Source: an uncultured Methylopila sp. (GTDB lineage: Bacteria > Pseudomonadota > Alphaproteobacteria > Rhizobiales > Methylopilaceae). From it: a stretch of DNA of 64,000 nt. Positions 24,588-34,059 of the stretch are shown in pieces (the stretch's first letter is position 1; each line of letters opens with the position of its first letter). Location of the stretch: contig CABHPB010000014.1 in the NCBI GenBank assembly GCA_902168115.1, forward strand, positions 1 through 64,000, written 5' to 3'. The notes under the pieces were generated by a model. That model saw nothing but the letters and a program-made list of their open reading frames with translations, searched no databases and was not told the DNA's origin. Position numbers and translations under genes: made by a program.

Positions 24588-27500
24588 ATGATCAGCGCCA
24601 GCCCCAATTTTGAATTTCTCGCGACGAGCTCACCGCAGATCGCGAAGCTTGGCGCGCTGGCCGAGTGGGCTCTGCACGTCGACCCACCGACATGCATCCT
24701 CAAGGTCCGGCAGTTCTCCGAAGAGCTCGCGAAGCTCGTCGCGGCCAGGCAGGGCGCGCTGGCGGCCTCCGGCGAGGGCTTTGCCGAGATCCTGGCGCGT
24801 CTACAGCGCACTGGGTCGCTGCCGACGAAAGCCGCGGATGTCTTTCATCATCTCAGGCGGCTCGGGAACGCGTCGGCGCATGGCGATAGGGGAAGCGCGG
24901 CTCAGGCGATGTCGTCGCTTAAGCTGGCTCGGGAGCTAGGGGTCTGGTTCCATCGGACCTTCACCGATCCGAGTTTCGCGCCGACGCCTTTTGCGCCGCC
25001 TGAGCCGCCGCGCGACATCTCCGGCGAGCTCGTGCGCCAGATCGACGAGCTTCGGTCGAAGCTCGTCGCGAGCGAAGACGCGGCGGCGCGTGCGCAGCGC
25101 GAAGCCGACGAAGCCCGCCGCGCCAGCGAGACCGAAGCCGAGCTCGCGCGCCGCGAGGCCGATGAGCGGGCGCAGTGGGAACTGCTTGCGGCCGAGGCGG
25201 AGGCCGCCCGCGGCAAGGTTGAGGCTGAGCTTCGCGCGCTGCAGACGGCAAATGCCAATCAGCCGGCGACGGAGAGAGCAGAACGAGCGACCGCCGCAGC
25301 CACGGCCGCCGAGCGCATCGTGGTCGACGAGGCGGACACCCGCGTTCTCGTGGATGCGCAGCTCGCCGCGGCAGGCTGGGAAGCGGACAGCCTGCGACTG
25401 CGTCATTCGCTCGGCGCGCGGCCGCTGCCGAAGCGCGCGATGGCGATCGCCGAGTGGCCGACCGAGACCGGGCCGGTCGACTATGCGCTGTTCGTCGACG
25501 GCGCTTGCGTCGGCGTGATCGAGGCCAAACGATCGGCGATCGCAGTCCCCGCTGCGTTAGAGCAGGCCAAGCGCTATGCGAGGTCCATCCGTCTGACGCC
25601 CGACGAGACGGCGGCGGACGCGCCTTTCGCGCACGGGCTCGACGAGAGCTACCGGGCGCCCTTCGTCTTTGCCACCAACGGCCGGCCCTACCTGCGTCAG
25701 CTCGAGACGCAGTCGGGCGTCTGGTTCTGGGACGCGCGCCGGGCGGTCAACCGCCCTGTCGCTCTTCCGGACTGGTTCACGCCGCGCGACCTGACCGAGC
25801 GGCTCGAACAGGAGATCGCGCCCGCAGGGCTCGCCGAAGACGGCCCGGACATCCCGGGAGTGCGCCCCTATCAGCGCGACGCGATCGACGCGGTCGAGAC
25901 GGCGATCGCGGACGGACGCCGCGAGATCCTCGTCGCCATGGCGACCGGTACCGGCAAGACGCTGACCTGCATCGCGCTGATGTACCGACTGCTGCGGGCC
26001 AAGCGCTTCCGCCGCATCCTGTTTCTCGTCGACCGCACGGCGCTCGGCGAGCAGACCCAAACCGCGCTCGAGAACGTCGAGGTCGAGGGCTTCCTCAAGT
26101 TCGCTCAGGTCTACAATGTCGCCGGCCTCGAGAAGAAGCTGCCCGACGTTGAGGACCGCGTGCATGTGGCGACCGTCCAGTCACTCGCGCGCCGCGTGCT
26201 GGAGGAGTCCGACGATCGTCCGTCGCCGGGGCTCTACGACCTCATCGTCGTCGACGAGGCGCATCGCGGCTACACGCTCGACGCCGAGATGCGGGAGAGC
26301 GACCTCGCCTTCCGCGACACGCTCGACTACCTTTCGCGCTACCGCCGCGTGCTCGAGCATTTCGACGCCGTGAAGGTGGCGCTCACCGCGACGCCCGCGC
26401 TCCACACGACCCAGATTTTCGGCGCCCCAGTCTTCCACTATGGGTATCGGCAGGCGGTCCTCGACGGCTTCCTCGTCGACCAGGCGCCGACGCGGCGCAT
26501 CGTGACCGCGCTCAACACCGCCGGCATCCGCTTCGAGGGCGGCGTCGAGGTCGAGACGCTCGATCCGCGCACCGGCCAGATCGACCTGTGCGAGACGCCC
26601 GACGCCATCGACTTCGAGGTCGAACAGTTTAACCGCCGGGTCCTGACGCGCGACTTCAACCGCGTGGTGGCGGAGGCGATCGCAAGCGAGATCCCTCCGA
26701 CCCGGCCCGGAAAGGCGCTGATCTTCGCGGTCGACCGCAACCATGCCGATCTTTTGGTCGAGGAGCTCCGCAAGGCTCTGGAAGCCGAGTACGATCCGCA
26801 GCCGCACGACATGGTCATGCGCATCACCGGTGATGTCGAAAATCCATCCGGGCTCATCCGCCGTTTCCGCAACGATCCGCGGCCGCGCTACGCCGTCACT
26901 GTCGACCTTCTGACCACCGGCGTCGACGTGCCGCTGATCAACGACCTCGTCTTTGTGCGCCGAGTGAACAGCCGCATCCTGTGGGACCAGATGATCGGTC
27001 GCGCGACGCGGCTCTGCCCGGAAATCCGCAAGGAGAACTACCGGATCTTCGACGCCGTCGACGTCTACGCCAACCTGCAGGCGCTGACGGACATGCGGCC
27101 GATCGTGATCGACCCAAAGCTTTCCTTCGCGGATCTGCTGAAAGATCTGGCGCGTGCGCCGCATGACGAGGACCGACGCTTCGTGCGCGACCAGATCGTC
27201 GCGAAGCTGCGGGCACGCATGAAGCGCCTAACGGAGGTTGAGGCCGAGAGCTTCGAGACGGCTATCGGCAAACCGCCCGCCGTCTTCACCGACTGGGCGC
27301 GAGATGCCGATCCGAAGGAAGTCTCATCCGCCTTCGACAAGGCTCCGCAGGTCGTCCGCCTGCTCGATGCGGCGCCGACCGACCGAAAGACGCCCGGCAT
27401 CCTGATCTCGCCTCACCCTGACACTCTGCTTGAGATCAAGGAGGTGTTCGGACAGGGCGTGTCGGCCGAGGACTACATCTCCATGTTCGTCCGGTTCGTG

Positions 27501-27974
27501 ACCGCGGAAGGCAACGCCTTGCCGGGCATCGTCGCCGCCACCCAGAGGCCGCGCGAGTTGACGCGCAAGGAGTTGAAGGAAACCGCGCGACGGCTGGACG
27601 CCGCCGGCTTCTCGGAGGAGACCCTGAAGCGCGCCTACGGCCGTGTGCGCAACGCCGACATCGCGGCCCACATCATCGGCTTCGTCCGTCAGGCGGCGCT
27701 AGGTGACCCGCTCGTCGCCTACGAAACGCGCGTCGACAACGCGATCGAGAAGGCGCTGTCGAACGGCGCCTGGAGCGAGAAGCAGAAGCAGTGGCTGCGC
27801 CGCATCGGCCGCGCGTTGAAGGAGACCCCGGTCGGCGACAGGGAGCTGCTCGAAGCGCCGGCCCTCCGTCAACAGGGCGGCTTCAAGGTCGCGAACAGGG
27901 ATTTCGACGATCGGCTCGACGAGGTGTTGAAGGACCTCAACGAGGCGATCTGGGCGCCGCCCCCGGCCGCATGA
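24588..27974 (+). CDS. hsdR: Type I restriction enzyme R subunit
   Basis: An 1128-residue restriction and translocase subunit. In order: an N-terminal DUF4145-like region (to ~residue 110), a charged coiled coil (~140-250), the nuclease domain with D298 and E311-A-K313 of the PD-(D/E)xK site, a DEAD-type motor with Walker A ATGTGKT near residue 452 and DEAH near residue 555, the second helicase domain, and an EcoEI-type C-terminal domain that docks on the methylase. The length suits EcoEI/Kpn-like (type IB/IC-like) HsdR. It is the first gene of hsdRMS, the order typical for this subgroup. Nothing in the sequence suggests inactivation. Confidence 0.95.
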   Translation: MISASPNFEFLATSSPQIAKLGALAEWALHVDPPTCILKVRQFSEELAKLVAARQGALAASGEGFAEILARLQRTGSLPTKAADVFHHLRRLGNASAHGDRGSAAQAMSSLKLARELGVWFHRTFTDPSFAPTPFAPPEPPRDISGELVRQIDELRSKLVASEDAAARAQREADEARRASETEAELARREADERAQWELLAAEAEAARGKVEAELRALQTANANQPATERAERATAAATAAERIVVDEADTRVLVDAQLAAAGWEADSLRLRHSLGARPLPKRAMAIAEWPTETGPVDYALFVDGACVGVIEAKRSAIAVPAALEQAKRYARSIRLTPDETAADAPFAHGLDESYRAPFVFATNGRPYLRQLETQSGVWFWDARRAVNRPVALPDWFTPRDLTERLEQEIAPAGLAEDGPDIPGVRPYQRDAIDAVETAIADGRREILVAMATGTGKTLTCIALMYRLLRAKRFRRILFLVDRTALGEQTQTALENVEVEGFLKFAQVYNVAGLEKKLPDVEDRVHVATVQSLARRVLEESDDRPSPGLYDLIVVDEAHRGYTLDAEMRESDLAFRDTLDYLSRYRRVLEHFDAVKVALTATPALHTTQIFGAPVFHYGYRQAVLDGFLVDQAPTRRIVTALNTAGIRFEGGVEVETLDPRTGQIDLCETPDAIDFEVEQFNRRVLTRDFNRVVAEAIASEIPPTRPGKALIFAVDRNHADLLVEELRKALEAEYDPQPHDMVMRITGDVENPSGLIRRFRNDPRPRYAVTVDLLTTGVDVPLINDLVFVRRVNSRILWDQMIGRATRLCPEIRKENYRIFDAVDVYANLQALTDMRPIVIDPKLSFADLLKDLARAPHDEDRRFVRDQIVAKLRARMKRLTEVEAESFETAIGKPPAVFTDWARDADPKEVSSAFDKAPQVVRLLDAAPTDRKTPGILISPHPDTLLEIKEVFGQGVSAEDYISMFVRFVTAEGNALPGIVAATQRPRELTRKELKETARRLDAAGFSEETLKRAYGRVRNADIAAHIIGFVRQAALGDPLVAYETRVDNAIEKALSNGAWSEKQKQWLRRIGRALKETPVGDRELLEAPALRQQGGFKVANRDFDDRLDEVLKDLNEAIWAPPPAA

Positions 27975-28053
27975 TTTTGCGCGCGCCGGGGTTGCGCAGG
28001 TCCGCCCGGTCGGCTGAGGTCGCCCGCGCAAATCGCTTCGCCGGAGCCCGCCG

Positions 28054-29523
28054 ATGAATCCCTCGTCCGACCTCGTCAACAAGCTCTGGCGACTGTGCTC
28101 GATCCTGCGCAAGGACGGCGTCACGTACTTCCAGTATGTGACCGAGCTTACCTACCTGCTGTTCCTCAAGATGGGGGACGAGCGCGGCACCGATCAGATC
28201 AAGGTGCCCGAAGGCCATCGCTGGCCGGACCTGATGAAGGCCGAGGGCGCGGGGAAGCTCAAGCTCTACCGCGAAACGCTGCTAGCGCTGGGCGACCCGC
28301 AAAAGACCTCCGACCGCCTCGTCCAGGCGATCTTCGTCAACGCCTCGACCGTTATCCGCGAGCCCACCAACCTCGCAACGCTCGTCGCGGCCATCGACGA
28401 GCTCGAATGGTTTTCTGACGCGCGGGACTCGTTCGGCGACCTCTACGAGGGCCTGCTTCAGAAGAACGCCGAGGAGACCAAGCGCGGCGCCGGGCAGTAC
28501 TTCACCCCGCGCGTGCTGATCGACGTGCTCGCCCGCCTTATGCAGCCGAAGGCCGGCGAGGTGATCCAGGACCCGGCGTCGGGCACAGGCGGCTTCCTGA
28601 TCGCCGCCGACAAGCTGATCCGCGCCGAAACCGATGACCACACCGCGCTCTCTGAGAAGGAGCAGGCGTTCCAGATCCACGGCGCCTATCGCGGCATGGA
28701 GAACGTCGCCGACACCTACCGCCTGCTGCTGATGAACCTGCAGCTTCACGGCGTCGAGAGTGACCACATCAAGCTCGGCGATACGCTCTCGCCGGCCGGC
28801 GGCGCGCAGGAGTTCAAAGGCGCGGACCTCATCTTGACGAACCCGCCCTTCGGCCCGGCGGGCGGACGGCCGAGCCGCGAGGACTTCACCGTCACCGCCG
28901 CCGTCGCCTCCTACCAGCTCCCCTTCGTCGAGCATTGCGTGCGCGCGCTGAAGCCCGGCGGCCGCGCCGCGGTGGTCGTGCCCGACAACGTGCTGTTCGA
29001 GGACGGCCGCGGCCGCGAGCTGCGCCGGATGATGATGGAGACCTGCGACCTCCACACCATTCTCAGGCTCCCGACCGGTATCTTCTATGCGCAAGGCGTG
29101 AAGACCAACGTGCTGTTCTTCCAGAAGACGCACGTCTCGTCCGGCTCGACCGACGCGGTCTGGATCTACGACATGCGCACCGCTATGCCGGCTTTCGGCA
29201 AGACCGCGCCGCTGCGCGCCGACCATTTTGATGCGTTCGTCGGATCTTACGGTGAAGACCCGAACGGTGGCGCCAAGCGGGTCGACGAGGGCGAGACCGG
29301 CCGGTTCCGGAAGTTCACGCGCGAGGAGATCGCGGCGCGCGGCGACAATCTCGACATCACCTGGCTGCGCGAGGAGACCGACGCCGAGGACGCCCTGCGG
29401 GACCCGGCGGACATCGCCGCGGCGATCCTCGGGCACCTAAAGGCGGCGATGGCGGAGATTGAGGCGCTGAGTCAAGAGCTTGAAGAGAACGAGGCGGACG
29501 TGGTGGCGGAGGCCGCGGAGTGA
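28054..29523 (+). CDS. hsdM: Type I modification methyltransferase M subunit
   Basis: A 489-residue adenine-N6 methyltransferase. The N-terminal helical domain begins NPSSDLVNKLWRLCSILRKD. SAM motif I is DPASGTGGF near residue 173, and the catalytic motif is NPPFG near residue 263. With HsdS it forms the methylase; with HsdR the full restriction complex. It starts 79 bases after hsdR, and its end overlaps the hsdS start by four bases. Confidence 0.96.
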   Translation: MNPSSDLVNKLWRLCSILRKDGVTYFQYVTELTYLLFLKMGDERGTDQIKVPEGHRWPDLMKAEGAGKLKLYRETLLALGDPQKTSDRLVQAIFVNASTVIREPTNLATLVAAIDELEWFSDARDSFGDLYEGLLQKNAEETKRGAGQYFTPRVLIDVLARLMQPKAGEVIQDPASGTGGFLIAADKLIRAETDDHTALSEKEQAFQIHGAYRGMENVADTYRLLLMNLQLHGVESDHIKLGDTLSPAGGAQEFKGADLILTNPPFGPAGGRPSREDFTVTAAVASYQLPFVEHCVRALKPGGRAAVVVPDNVLFEDGRGRELRRMMMETCDLHTILRLPTGIFYAQGVKTNVLFFQKTHVSSGSTDAVWIYDMRTAMPAFGKTAPLRADHFDAFVGSYGEDPNGGAKRVDEGETGRFRKFTREEIAARGDNLDITWLREETDAEDALRDPADIAAAILGHLKAAMAEIEALSQELEENEADVVAEAAE

Positions 29524-30920
29524 GCGGACGCGCTGCAACCGATACGGTCATTCCTGGGCGCCACGCGCTGTCTGTGGGAAACCCCCAGACCGAAACGCCC
29601 GAAGGCTGGTCGTGGCTTCCGCTTGGCGAGCTTGCGACCATGGGAACCGGCCATACTCCAAGCCGAAGTGTTTCCGCTTATTGGGATGGCGACGTTCAAT
29701 GGATGGGAATTCGTGACGCACGCGCTCATCACGGTGGTGAGATCTGGAATACGGCGCAGACCATTACTCAGGCAGGTCTCGACAATTCCTCCGCACGCCT
29801 TCTGCCGGCCGGCACGGTCGCTCTCTCAAGAACGGCCTCGGTCGGCTACGTAGTGCAGCTCGGGCGGGAAATGGCGACCAGCCAGGATTTTGTTACTTGG
29901 ACCTGCAGCGCGGCGCTCGATCCGCTTTTTCTTATGCGCACTATCCAGGCCGAAGGGGATGACATCCGCAATTTCGGGGAAGGATCGACGCATACGACAA
30001 TCTACTTCCCGGAGTTGAAGGCGCTCCACGTCCGGACGCCTCCCGTTCCCGAGCAGCGCCGCATCGTCGCGAAGATCGACCGCCTGTCCGCCCGCTCGAC
30101 GCGTGCGCGCGAGGATCTGGAGCGCGTTCCATCTCTTGTAGAGAGGTATCGAGCCGAGCTTCTCAAAGCGGCCTTTAACGGCGGTCTTACGGAGGCGTGG
30201 CGTGATTCCAATGATGTTTCAACCCCTTGGCGATCTGCCTCGCTTGGCGAACTCGGAAGATGGTCAAGCGGCGGGACACCTAAAAGTTCTGACGGCGCTT
30301 TGTACGACGGTAATATTCCTTGGATTAGAAGTGGAGATCTTCCCGACGCCGAAATTAGTACACACGTAAAGACCATTAGCGAAGCTGGTTTTGCTCAATC
30401 TTCGGTCAAATGGGTGCCAGCTGGCTCCGTATTGATCGCAATGTATGGTGCAACGATCGGCAAGCTGGGGATAACGACATATCCAGTTACGACTAATCAA
30501 GCTGTTGCCGCATTGGCACCTTTTGATGACGTTTTTAATAAGTGGGCATTCTATTTACTTAGAAATCTGCGTCCCGCATTTATTTCTGCGGGTCAAGGGG
30601 GCGCGCAGCCAAATATTAGCCAGCATCTAATCAAGTCGTTTGTTGTTGATTTGCCCGAATTGAAAGAGCAACACGAAATCGTCCGCCGCATCGAGCATGC
30701 CTTCGCGGCGATCGACCGGCTGGCGGCGGAAGCGACGTCGGCCCAAAAACTGCTCGACCGGCTGGATCAGGCCGTCCTCGCCAAGGCCTTCCGCGGCGAG
30801 CTCGTGCCTCAAGACCCGAACGACGAGCCGGCGAGCGTTCTGCTCGAGCGCATCCGCGCCGAATGCGCCGCCGCGCCTGCGCTAAGGCGCGGACGCAGGC
30901 CGAAGGTGGCGCCTGAATGA
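29520..30920 (+). CDS. hsdS: Type I specificity S subunit
   Basis: A 466-residue specificity subunit that reads a split DNA target. Two target recognition domains (about residues 20-170 and 235-385) are each followed by a conserved helical spacer (EQRRIVAKIDRLSARSTRAR; EQHEIVRRIEHAFAAIDRLA). It starts with GTG inside the hsdM stop. The second recognition domain (about 30230-30650) is visibly richer in A and T than the rest of the operon, which suggests domain replacement by recombination. The spacer repeats suggest two half-sites. Confidence 0.94.
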   Translation: MSGRAATDTVIPGRHALSVGNPQTETPEGWSWLPLGELATMGTGHTPSRSVSAYWDGDVQWMGIRDARAHHGGEIWNTAQTITQAGLDNSSARLLPAGTVALSRTASVGYVVQLGREMATSQDFVTWTCSAALDPLFLMRTIQAEGDDIRNFGEGSTHTTIYFPELKALHVRTPPVPEQRRIVAKIDRLSARSTRAREDLERVPSLVERYRAELLKAAFNGGLTEAWRDSNDVSTPWRSASLGELGRWSSGGTPKSSDGALYDGNIPWIRSGDLPDAEISTHVKTISEAGFAQSSVKWVPAGSVLIAMYGATIGKLGITTYPVTTNQAVAALAPFDDVFNKWAFYLLRNLRPAFISAGQGGAQPNISQHLIKSFVVDLPELKEQHEIVRRIEHAFAAIDRLAAEATSAQKLLDRLDQAVLAKAFRGELVPQDPNDEPASVLLERIRAECAAAPALRRGRRPKVAPE

Positions 30921-31486
30921 GCGAAGAGACGATCGGCGCCGCCGAAGCGTCAGCGCCGCTCAAGGTTGTCTTCCGCAAGCCAGACGCCGGCTGGATCGAC
31001 ATCGATGTCGCGCCGCTGACGGAAGGTTGGGGCGTCTCGGCGACGCATCTCACATCGCATTTCAACGAGATGCTTCGTTGGCTTGAGGCGATCCTCAACG
31101 GCTCGGACGGACCACGTTGGATCGTCGACGGCGAAACTTCAGTCACCCACTTTATCTATGTTGGTGAATCCGACTCGTTAGTCGGCGACTCGGCGCTTCC
31201 CGGCCTGCTCGTCTTCCAAAGCTCGATCTACGAACCGCCCAGGCTGTTCGGCTTCCACGTGGTCGACAGGCCGACGCTGGTCAGGACGTTCTACGAGGCA
31301 TTCAAGGTCTTCACCGGCGCTGAATACGAACCGAGTGAATGGGAAAGCTACGATGACGAGACGGGAGCCGGCTGGCAGGGCGAGCCGCTTCAAAAGATGC
31401 GGTCGACCGTGATCGAGGAAGCTCTGCATTCAAGGGACGAATATCAGACCGAGCTGAAGCTTGGTTTTCCTCGGGCGCGTCGATAA
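30917..31486 (+). CDS. Uncharacterised fourth gene of the hsd operon
   Basis: A 189-residue soluble acidic protein whose ATG overlaps the hsdS stop (ATGA). The sequence has beta-rich parts (LKVVFRKPDAGWIDIDVAPL, RWIVDGETSVTHFIYVG, RLFGFHVVDRPTLV) and an acidic end (EWESYDDETGAGWQGE). I do not recognise a family and see no nuclease, methylase or helix-turn-helix motif. Overlap with hsdS implies co-translation, so it may modulate restriction, protect the complex or be a second defence component. Confidence 0.75.
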   Translation: MSEETIGAAEASAPLKVVFRKPDAGWIDIDVAPLTEGWGVSATHLTSHFNEMLRWLEAILNGSDGPRWIVDGETSVTHFIYVGESDSLVGDSALPGLLVFQSSIYEPPRLFGFHVVDRPTLVRTFYEAFKVFTGAEYEPSEWESYDDETGAGWQGEPLQKMRSTVIEEALHSRDEYQTELKLGFPRARR

Positions 31487-31642
31487 CCCTTTTCCGACGC
31501 CAATCCCTCACGCGTTGCGTGCTGCGCCTCGCCGCTTAGCTCGGTAGCGCCGCGTCGCGGAGGTCACGTGTCGGCTTGCCGACATAAGAGTGGACAGCGC
31601 TGAGCGTCAGAACGCAGACTTGGCTGCGGTTTGTTAAACGCG

Positions 31643-31661
31643 CGCCAGCGTTGCGCTGGCG
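31643..31661 (+). terminator. Hairpin after the hsd operon
   Basis: A perfect 8-bp stem CGCCAGCG / CGCTGGCG with a TTG loop, about 155 bases after the last hsd-operon gene and just before the ABC-transporter debris. No T-run. Confidence 0.4.
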
Positions 31662-31681
31662 ATCAGTGTCATAAGATCCAG

Positions 31682-31837
31682 GGCCGCGTGATTGGCGACG
31701 GAACGCCTGACGAGGTGCTGACGGACGCCGCCGCCGCCAGCGCCTATGGCGTCAGCCTCGCGCGGACCGCGGTCGAGGGCGAGATGCTGGTCGCGCCGTG
31801 GCGGCGCATCGCTCGCGGCGCAGAGGGCGGCGGATGA
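31682..31837 (+). pseudogene. 3' remnant of an ABC transporter ATP-binding gene
   Basis: The last ~50 codons of an iron/cobalamin-type ABC ATPase: GRVIGDGTPDEVLTDAAAAS then AYGVSLARTAVEGEMLVAPW, the usual end of BtuD/FhuC-like proteins. Everything upstream, including the Walker and signature motifs, is missing; the break is near 31680. The ATPase stop overlaps the next gene start (ATGA), showing that the downstream gene belonged to the same transporter operon. Confidence 0.7.
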
Positions 31838-32307
31838 GCGAGGTGCAAAAACTGCTCGAGGAGCAGATCCGCTCGCACGAGACGCACTGGCATCTCGGGA
31901 CCTTCGGCGTGGTCGCCGAGTTTATGCGCGACGAAGACGAGCCGGTCGCCTTCCCAGGCGACTGCGGGCTCGCAGCCTTCACCGCGCGCGGCGCGATCCG
32001 GCTCGAGACGAGCGCCGATCTCACGCCGTTCGCCTACGAGACCGCCGCGCGGGCGAAGACGTGGAGCCAGCAGGTCGCCTTGTGCCTGCCGCGCGAGGCC
32101 TGCGCGATGAACCGGCGGAGCGGCGTCACCGAACTCGGTGCCGACAGGCTCGCCGTGCGCGCCGACGACCGCCGCGCGATCCTGTTCGATCTCGGGCTCG
32201 ATCGCCTGCAGGTCGACGCCTGCATACGCACGAACGACGTGCGCCTGATCGAGATCCTCAGAGAGTCGGAAGGGCGACCGTTGTTCGACTTCTCGACCGC
32301 ACCCTGA
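31834..32307 (+). CDS. Conserved hypothetical protein from a metal/cobalamin ABC locus (first part)
   Basis: A 157-residue protein beginning MSEVQKLLEEQIRSHETHWH. It overlaps the ABC ATPase remnant and ends in a TGATG that overlaps the next frame. The content of the next frame looks like the continuation of the same protein family (PHRVFVTRFGRVEVFQPI), so this may be a single gene split by a frameshift near 32290, or two coupled genes. It resembles DUF6925-type proteins, though that name is from memory and not certain. Confidence 0.55.
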   Translation: MSEVQKLLEEQIRSHETHWHLGTFGVVAEFMRDEDEPVAFPGDCGLAAFTARGAIRLETSADLTPFAYETAARAKTWSQQVALCLPREACAMNRRSGVTELGADRLAVRADDRRAILFDLGLDRLQVDACIRTNDVRLIEILRESEGRPLFDFSTAP

Positions 32308-32735
32308 TGGCGGTGCTGCAGGTGAGCCCGCACCGCGTGTTCGTGACCCGCTTCGGCCGGGTCGAGGTGTTCCAGCCGATCCCCGTCGACGGCACGACGA
32401 GCCCGCATGGCCCCCATACCCACGTATTGCCCAAGCTCATGAAGACCGGTCGCACCCATGCCGCGAACGCGCCGATCCCGGGTCGGCTCGTGCCATGCGG
32501 CGGTTTCGCGCCGGGACACCCGCTTCGCGACGGCCAGGGCCGGCCGGCGGCGTTCGACGTCGTGCGCCACGCGGCGTTTCAGGCGATGCTCGACCGGTTC
32601 GGCGACCCGCGCCTCGTCGCCGTGAAGCGCGCCGCCGCGGATGGCGACGACGCGCTGGAACTGGCTCCGACAAGTCGGCACGAGCGGTCGGCCGCCCGCG
32701 TCGGCGGGCTTCAACGAGAACTTCCCGCCCGATAG
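32307..32735 (+). CDS. Conserved hypothetical protein (second part)
   Basis: A 142-residue frame from ATG 32307, one base inside the previous stop. It has GRVEVFQPIPVDGTTSPHGP followed by HTHVLPKLMKTGRTHAANAP, with several His and Cys that could bind metal. The end (SARVGGLQRELPAR) is followed ten bases later by a cobalamin-binding-protein pseudogene. See the preceding entry for the frameshift alternative. Confidence 0.5.
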   Translation: MAVLQVSPHRVFVTRFGRVEVFQPIPVDGTTSPHGPHTHVLPKLMKTGRTHAANAPIPGRLVPCGGFAPGHPLRDGQGRPAAFDVVRHAAFQAMLDRFGDPRLVAVKRAAADGDDALELAPTSRHERSAARVGGLQRELPAR

Positions 32736-32745
32736 GAGAAAAGGC

Positions 32746-33020
32746 ATGCGCAGCTTCCCGCCCGAACGGATTGTCTGCCGCACGGAGGAGACGATCGAGA
32801 CCCCCTATCGCTCGGAGAGGAAAACCGCGTCGTCTGCGTTTCGGGCTACGCCGAGCCCCCGGCGCGCGTGCGCCGTGAGAAGCCGCGCGTCTCGGCCTTC
32901 ACGAGCGCCGACATCCCGAAGATCCTCGCACTGAGGCCGGACCTCGTCTTCGCCTTCTCGGACCTGCAGGCCGACATCGTCGCGGAGCTGATCCGCGCCG
33001 GCGTCCACGTCCACTGTCAT
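32746..33020 (+). pseudogene. Truncated, frameshifted cobalamin/iron-binding periplasmic protein gene
   Basis: ATG 32746 with AGGAG upstream gives MRSFPPERIVCRTEETIETP, then one lost base near 32812 moves the coding to another frame (GEENRVVCVSGYAEPPARVR, REKPRVSAFTSADIPKILAL, RPDLVFAFSDLQADIVAELI). This is the N-terminal lobe of a BtuF/FecB-type binding protein. Homology stops at HVHC near 33016, where unrelated sequence begins. Both the frameshift and the 3' loss inactivate it. Confidence 0.75.
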
Positions 33021-33182
33021 CGGCAAGAGCGATTTATCATCGCTCGAGCGAGAGAGACCGCGAACGCGACTGTTGCTAACGACCAACACACGAATGAGCT
33101 CAACCGCAAGATACGTAGTTGAACTGATTACAGCCTAGGAGCGCACCCCTACCGTCGCAATTCGTGCATGGGGGCCCTCACG

Positions 33183-34046
33183 ATGCGCCGGTACGTATTG
33201 CTGCTCGTGCTATTGAGCATAGTCGCCGGGTGCGGTGCGAAGACACCCTCGTTTCAAATTGGGGACGATAAGGGTGCGAAGAACGCGGTATACGTTCTGA
33301 ATGTAGTTTCGTATGTCCGCTGCGAACTCGGCGAGGCCGTTTTAGGCGAGTACGGCACGGATACACAATGGCTAAGTAATTGGTCTGCTGCTATAGATTT
33401 GACCCTACTTGTCGATGAGAAATCGACGCTTACGCCAACTGCAACATACAACGACTATCTTTCAAATCACTACAAACTTTTTACAGATGGGACTGAAATA
33501 ACTGGCAGCCGCACACAGGGCGCCGCCGCATCTGGTTCGGCAGTGTTTGATGCTCAAAACAATCTCAAGATTACATGGTACGAAGATTTCCGAGAGCTGA
33601 TGGATAATCGACTCAGAGTGCGCGCGGCAAGCGCCAAGCGCGGCGAGCCAGTCAGCTGCACAGAACTCAAGGGCTTGCACATTCGCGGAGATCTGAAAAT
33701 CAAAGACGCTCTACGGGCGGGCATCCTGCCGGCTGTCGCGCCAGACACAATGTCGCGTCAGAATACCGTAACCGGCCCGCTTAAGGTAATCGAGCATCAT
33801 GTAACGTTTCAGACGGATGTAACGGCCGGCATTACTCCATCTCTCAAACTGTTCAACACGAGCGCAGGTATTGGTGCTTCAGGCCTCCGCTCTCGAAAAG
33901 ACGATCTACTCATAAGTATGGGGCCGGTGGCAGAGCCTACCAAGCCGGGCCTCCGCACTTTCGGGGGCGATCGATCGCCGTCGCAGGAGGTTCTATTTTC
34001 CAAGCTGGCAGCGCAAATCGGTGTCAATTCAACGCTCGGCAAATAA
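33183..34046 (+). CDS. Lipoprotein of unknown function (lower GC)
   Basis: A 287-residue protein with a lipoprotein signal: MRRYVLLLVLLSIVAGC, lipidated Cys at residue 17. The mature part is mixed alpha/beta with no family I recognise (SYVRCELGEAVLGEYGTDTQ; GITPSLKLFNTSAGIGASGL). An ATG at 33168 is also possible. Codon use and base composition are more AT-rich than the host-type genes around it, which suggests horizontal origin. A 74-residue gene follows 13 bases downstream with a strong ribosome site. Confidence 0.75.
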   Translation: MRRYVLLLVLLSIVAGCGAKTPSFQIGDDKGAKNAVYVLNVVSYVRCELGEAVLGEYGTDTQWLSNWSAAIDLTLLVDEKSTLTPTATYNDYLSNHYKLFTDGTEITGSRTQGAAASGSAVFDAQNNLKITWYEDFRELMDNRLRVRAASAKRGEPVSCTELKGLHIRGDLKIKDALRAGILPAVAPDTMSRQNTVTGPLKVIEHHVTFQTDVTAGITPSLKLFNTSAGIGASGLRSRKDDLLISMGPVAEPTKPGLRTFGGDRSPSQEVLFSKLAAQIGVNSTLGK

Positions 34047-34059
34047 CGGAGGGCGGATT

